Source: Phycisphaeraceae bacterium (GTDB lineage: Bacteria; Planctomycetota; Phycisphaerae; Phycisphaerales; Phycisphaeraceae). Taken from it: DNA of 16,564 nucleotides. Where the stretch lies: the NCBI GenBank assembly GCA_003552605.1, contig PUNN01000119.1:1-16564 (forward strand), read 5' to 3'. The translations under genes were made by a program, and so were the position numbers. Position 1 is the first letter of the stretch; every line of letters begins with the position of its first letter. This document shows, piece by piece, positions 14,019 to 16,564 of this stretch. The notes beneath the pieces were generated by a model, which worked only from the letters and a program-made list of their open reading frames with translations, was not told where the DNA came from and searched no databases.

Positions 14019-15842
14019 TCATCGGGAGTCTCCACCCCTCCCACCGCCGGGGCCGCCCCCGCGCGGCCCGTCACCCCGGTCACGTGACGGGGCAGTCGGC
14101 GCCGATTCATCAGCACCGTCTCCGGCGGACTGCTGCATCCGTTGTCTCAGTTCGCGACGCTGCTCAGGCGTCATGTCGCGAAGCTGCTGACGCTGTTCAT
14201 CGGTAAGGTTCTCCATCGCGCGGCGGGCACGCTCACGCTGCTCATCGGCAGGTGTTGGCGTCGTTGCAGCATCATCAGCTTCGTCTTCCGCCGTGGTGGG
14301 GGTCTGCTCCGAAGCTTCGGCGCCGGCGCCGTCGGCAGCGACCTCCTCTTCGGCTTCGCCCTCGGGGTCGAAGGGTCGGGTGTCATCGGTCAGCGGTGGT
14401 GTCAGCGATACCACCTCGCCCGCGCTCAACCCGCTCTTGATATGCACCTCGCGGTTGTTATCGAGCCCGAGTTCAACCCGCCGCGGTTCGAGCCGGCCGC
14501 GCGGCCCCACGACATAAGCCGTGGGTTGCCCCTCAACCCGTACGATCGCCTGGACGGGCACATACACGGCATCTTCGAGCCGGTCGACGACGATTTCGGC
14601 CTGGCAGGTCATGCCCGTGCGGACGTTTTCGTCCACGGAATCAAGATGCACATGAGTGGTAAACAGCGTCAGGTCCGGGTTGGACCACCAACTCTGGGAG
14701 TCGGGCATCTGCGCGATGCGGGCGACGGTGCCACGGAAGCTCTGACCCGGCAGGGCGTCGACGCGGACGCGGACCGGCATGCCCACACGGACCCTGGCAA
14801 GGCTCGATTCAGGAATCTTGATCTCGGCCATCATTCGCTTGGCGGTGGGCAGAAGAATCAGGTCCTGGCGTTCGCGAACCATCTGTCCCTCTTCGAGCGG
14901 CTCCCGTCCGCGCTGCCCCGTGGTGGCATGAACGACCATGCCTTCGCGGGGAGCGTAGATGCGGGCTTTCTCGAGTTGCTCCTCGATACGCTCGAGGCGC
15001 GCGGTCTGCTGCTCGTGCTCGGCCTTGCGGGCCCTCAGTTCGGCCTCGGCCTGGACGATGTCAGCCGCGGCGCGGCGTTTGACTCGCTCAAGCGCCATCC
15101 GCCGCTGATCGACCTCGCTTTCAAACTCGCGAAGGCGGCGATGGTAGGTGAAGTTCTCGAGCACGTTCAGCTCTTCGCGCGCCACCTGGACATCCACCTC
15201 GGCACGCTGGTAGGCCAGAAAGTCCCGGTCACGCTCGGTATCGGAGATGAAACGGTCAGTCAGCAGCCGATCGCTCCAGGCCAGGGTCTGCTCGGCCTGT
15301 TTGAATTGCTCCTCGGTCAGCCGAATGCGGTTCTCCGCTTCCATCTTCTGCTTGGGAAAGTCAGCCTCCTTGAACTGACGCAGATCCTCGTTGGCGAACT
15401 CGTAATCGAGCTCGGCGCGGGCAATATCGCTCTCGGCCTGGCTGCGCGTGACCTCGAGGTTTTCCCGGGCGCGGATCAGCGAAGCGTCAGTGTTCTGCAC
15501 GCGGATCTGCTGGTCCACCTGCCGGTCCTGGAGGTTGCTCACATCGAGCTCGACGAGCAGGTCACCGGCTTCGACCTGCGTGCCTTCCTCGATCAGGTAG
15601 ATGATCTGGTTCTGGCCTTCGACCTCGCTCGAGAGCGTGAGCTGCTCGCGTGCCTGGATCGTGCCGCGCTCCGAGACGCTGATCAGCAGCGGTCCCTGGC
15701 GCACGGTGAATGTCGGCCCGACCGGCCCGGCATCGCCCGATGTGTTGTTGCGTGTGATAGCCACAACGCCGCCACCGGTGATCAGCACCAAGGCCGCGAT
15801 GAGCCAGAAATAGATTGTGGCGGTGTAGCGCCGGGGGGCCAT
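14019..15842 (-). CDS. First HlyD/MacA-type periplasmic adaptor, with LTxxQ-like and Gly-rich C-terminal extension
   Basis: This is a tandem paralogue of the downstream adaptor, 607 residues, with the same role expected: bridging the inner-membrane pump and the outer-membrane channel. GGAGA lies seven bases before the ATG, inside the intergenic spot after the channel gene. The domain order is anchor helix at about 10-30, split lipoyl domain, long helical hairpin at about 105-295, beta barrel and membrane-proximal domain. It matches the other adaptor position by position up to FDPE at 491-494. Beyond that it is about 75 residues longer: an acidic Thr/Ala-rich linker, then ENLTDEQRQQLRDM and TPEQRRELRQRM (LTDEQ at 546-550, MTPEQ at 557-561), and a Gly/Arg-rich end (GPRGGGPGGGRGG). 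The twin motif resembles the LTxxQ repeats of Spy/CpxP periplasmic chaperones, a similarity seen by eye only. Confidence 0.94.
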   Translation of the reverse strand: MAPRRYTATIYFWLIAALVLITGGGVVAITRNNTSGDAGPVGPTFTVRQGPLLISVSERGTIQAREQLTLSSEVEGQNQIIYLIEEGTQVEAGDLLVELDVSNLQDRQVDQQIRVQNTDASLIRARENLEVTRSQAESDIARAELDYEFANEDLRQFKEADFPKQKMEAENRIRLTEEQFKQAEQTLAWSDRLLTDRFISDTERDRDFLAYQRAEVDVQVAREELNVLENFTYHRRLREFESEVDQRRMALERVKRRAAADIVQAEAELRARKAEHEQQTARLERIEEQLEKARIYAPREGMVVHATTGQRGREPLEEGQMVRERQDLILLPTAKRMMAEIKIPESSLARVRVGMPVRVRVDALPGQSFRGTVARIAQMPDSQSWWSNPDLTLFTTHVHLDSVDENVRTGMTCQAEIVVDRLEDAVYVPVQAIVRVEGQPTAYVVGPRGRLEPRRVELGLDNNREVHIKSGLSAGEVVSLTPPLTDDTRPFDPEGEAEEEVAADGAGAEASEQTPTTAEDEADDAATTPTPADEQRERARRAMENLTDEQRQQLRDMTPEQRRELRQRMQQSAGDGADESAPTAPSRDRGDGPRGGGPGGGRGGDSR

Positions 15843-15844
15843 GG

Positions 15845-16564
15845 TCAGTCTCCTTCTACGGCAGCAATCCCATCGCGGGCTGGCTGCGTTCGGTCATTGC
15901 TCCGGCCCATCTCGGGGCCGTTTTCAGCTTCGGGTTGTTCAGCCTCACCATCCGCCTCGGGATCGAACTCGGTCCACGTGCCATCGGGTGCCACCATCAG
16001 CACACCCATGTCGCGTTGAAGCTCGATCTCGCCGAGCCGGTAGTCGATCAGGGCCGCGGTCAGCGCGTTCTGCGCCGTCAGCAGGCTCTCCTGGGCATCG
16101 AGCAGGTCCCGAATCTCAGCACGACCGGCCTGGAGGAACAATTCCGTGCTCTCGACCCGCCGTTCCGCGAGCGCCACGGCCTGTGCCTGAATCCGCAGGC
16201 TCTCACGCGATTCGACGAGGTTGCGCAACCCATCTCGCACCTCGGACTTGACCTGGTCCTCCTGGGACTGAAAGTCACGCGCCGCCCGCTCGAGGCTGAT
16301 GAAGCTGTCGCGGTAGGCATGGGCTTCGGCACGCCGATCGAGTGGCAGGTCGAGCGTCAACACCGCCTCGTAAAAGCCCCGATCCGGCCGCAACGAGAGG
16401 TTGGTGCCACGCTCGGCCGCGCTCGGCGAGGCCCGGCGCTGACCGAGGTCGGCCCCGCCGAACAGCGTCAACTCGGCCCGCAACCGGTCGGCGGCAAGCG
16501 CCACCCTTCGCTGTGAATCATAGACCTGTTCGAGGGACACGCGCAGGTCGAGCCGATTCTCGAG
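15845..16564 (-). CDS. TolC-family outer-membrane channel protein (5' end outside window)
   Basis: The frame is open through the right edge, so only the C-terminal part, about 239 residues, is present. The GTG at 16540 is not taken as the start because the frame continues upstream (ENRLDLRVSLEQVYDSQRRV) in a pattern typical of outer-membrane efflux proteins. Later blocks agree: amphipathic strand GFYEAVLTLDLPLDRRAEAH, then long helices (VKSEVRDGLRNLVESRESLR, AVALAERRVESTELFLQAGR) and the conserved end IRDLLDAQESLLTAQNALT followed by ALIDYRLGEIELQRDMGVL. These are the periplasmic coiled-coil and equatorial parts of a TolC trimer subunit. The C-terminus adds EFDPEADGEAEQPEAENG, an acidic tail like those of both adaptors. 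The stop lies two bases before the first adaptor's ATG, so the channel is co-transcribed with the pump. Confidence 0.92.
   Translation of the reverse strand, partial: LENRLDLRVSLEQVYDSQRRVALAADRLRAELTLFGGADLGQRRASPSAAERGTNLSLRPDRGFYEAVLTLDLPLDRRAEAHAYRDSFISLERAARDFQSQEDQVKSEVRDGLRNLVESRESLRIQAQAVALAERRVESTELFLQAGRAEIRDLLDAQESLLTAQNALTAALIDYRLGEIELQRDMGVLMVAPDGTWTEFDPEADGEAEQPEAENGPEMGRSNDRTQPARDGIAAVEGD

Noticed and set aside
14142..16019. 625-codon plus-strand open frame opposite the first adaptor and channel genes
   Set aside because: It is antisense to well-supported genes, has no family resemblance and arises from high-GC third positions. The similar plus-strand frame at 12216-13985 exists because the two adaptors are paralogues.

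Overview
The window looks like a piece of a high-GC planctomycete chromosome, probably of the Phycisphaerae type. This is inferred from a PEP-CTERM surface protein with an Arg-rich tail, poor or absent Shine-Dalgarno sequences in front of several housekeeping genes, a GntR-LacI hybrid regulator, and insertions in otherwise standard enzymes. No rRNA, tRNA, CRISPR array, integrase or transposase was seen. Assignment below phylum is not possible from this sequence alone.

Left part (1-3022): the last codons of an unidentified gene, then a hairpin-rich composite repeat, aroB (3-dehydroquinate synthase), an AT-richer stretch carrying a gene for a secreted PEP-CTERM protein, and a tiny two-helix membrane protein resembling DUF2892/YgaP. 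Middle part (3023-8526): a second copy of the repeat, a candidate promoter, a long valS leader with an 18-bp tandem repeat, and valS (valyl-tRNA synthetase, enlarged by insertions). valS converges with a minus-strand GntR-LacI type regulator that has a palindromic candidate operator in front of it. A third copy of the repeat follows. Right part (8527-16564): a plus-strand gene for a membrane-anchored TPR-like protein of unknown function, converging with a long minus-strand export operon that runs off the right edge.

The export operon reads, in transcription order: a TolC-like outer-membrane channel (5' end outside the window), a HlyD/MacA-type adaptor with an extra C-terminal extension, a second adaptor about 77% identical to the first, a MacB/LolD-type ATPase, and a MacB-type permease. 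Gaps and overlaps are 2 bases, 69 bases, a 4-base ATGA overlap and a 1-base TGATG overlap, so it is almost certainly one transcript. The parts make a complete tripartite ABC efflux system, unusual in having two close-paralogue adaptors for one pump and one channel. Both adaptors and the channel also end in a similar FDPE-plus-acidic tail.

I did not find a clearly new defence or mobile system. The most noteworthy items are the two-adaptor efflux operon with its unusual tails, the three-copy intergenic repeat whose first copy has 16-bp perfect terminal inverted repeats, and the regulator with its probable operator.
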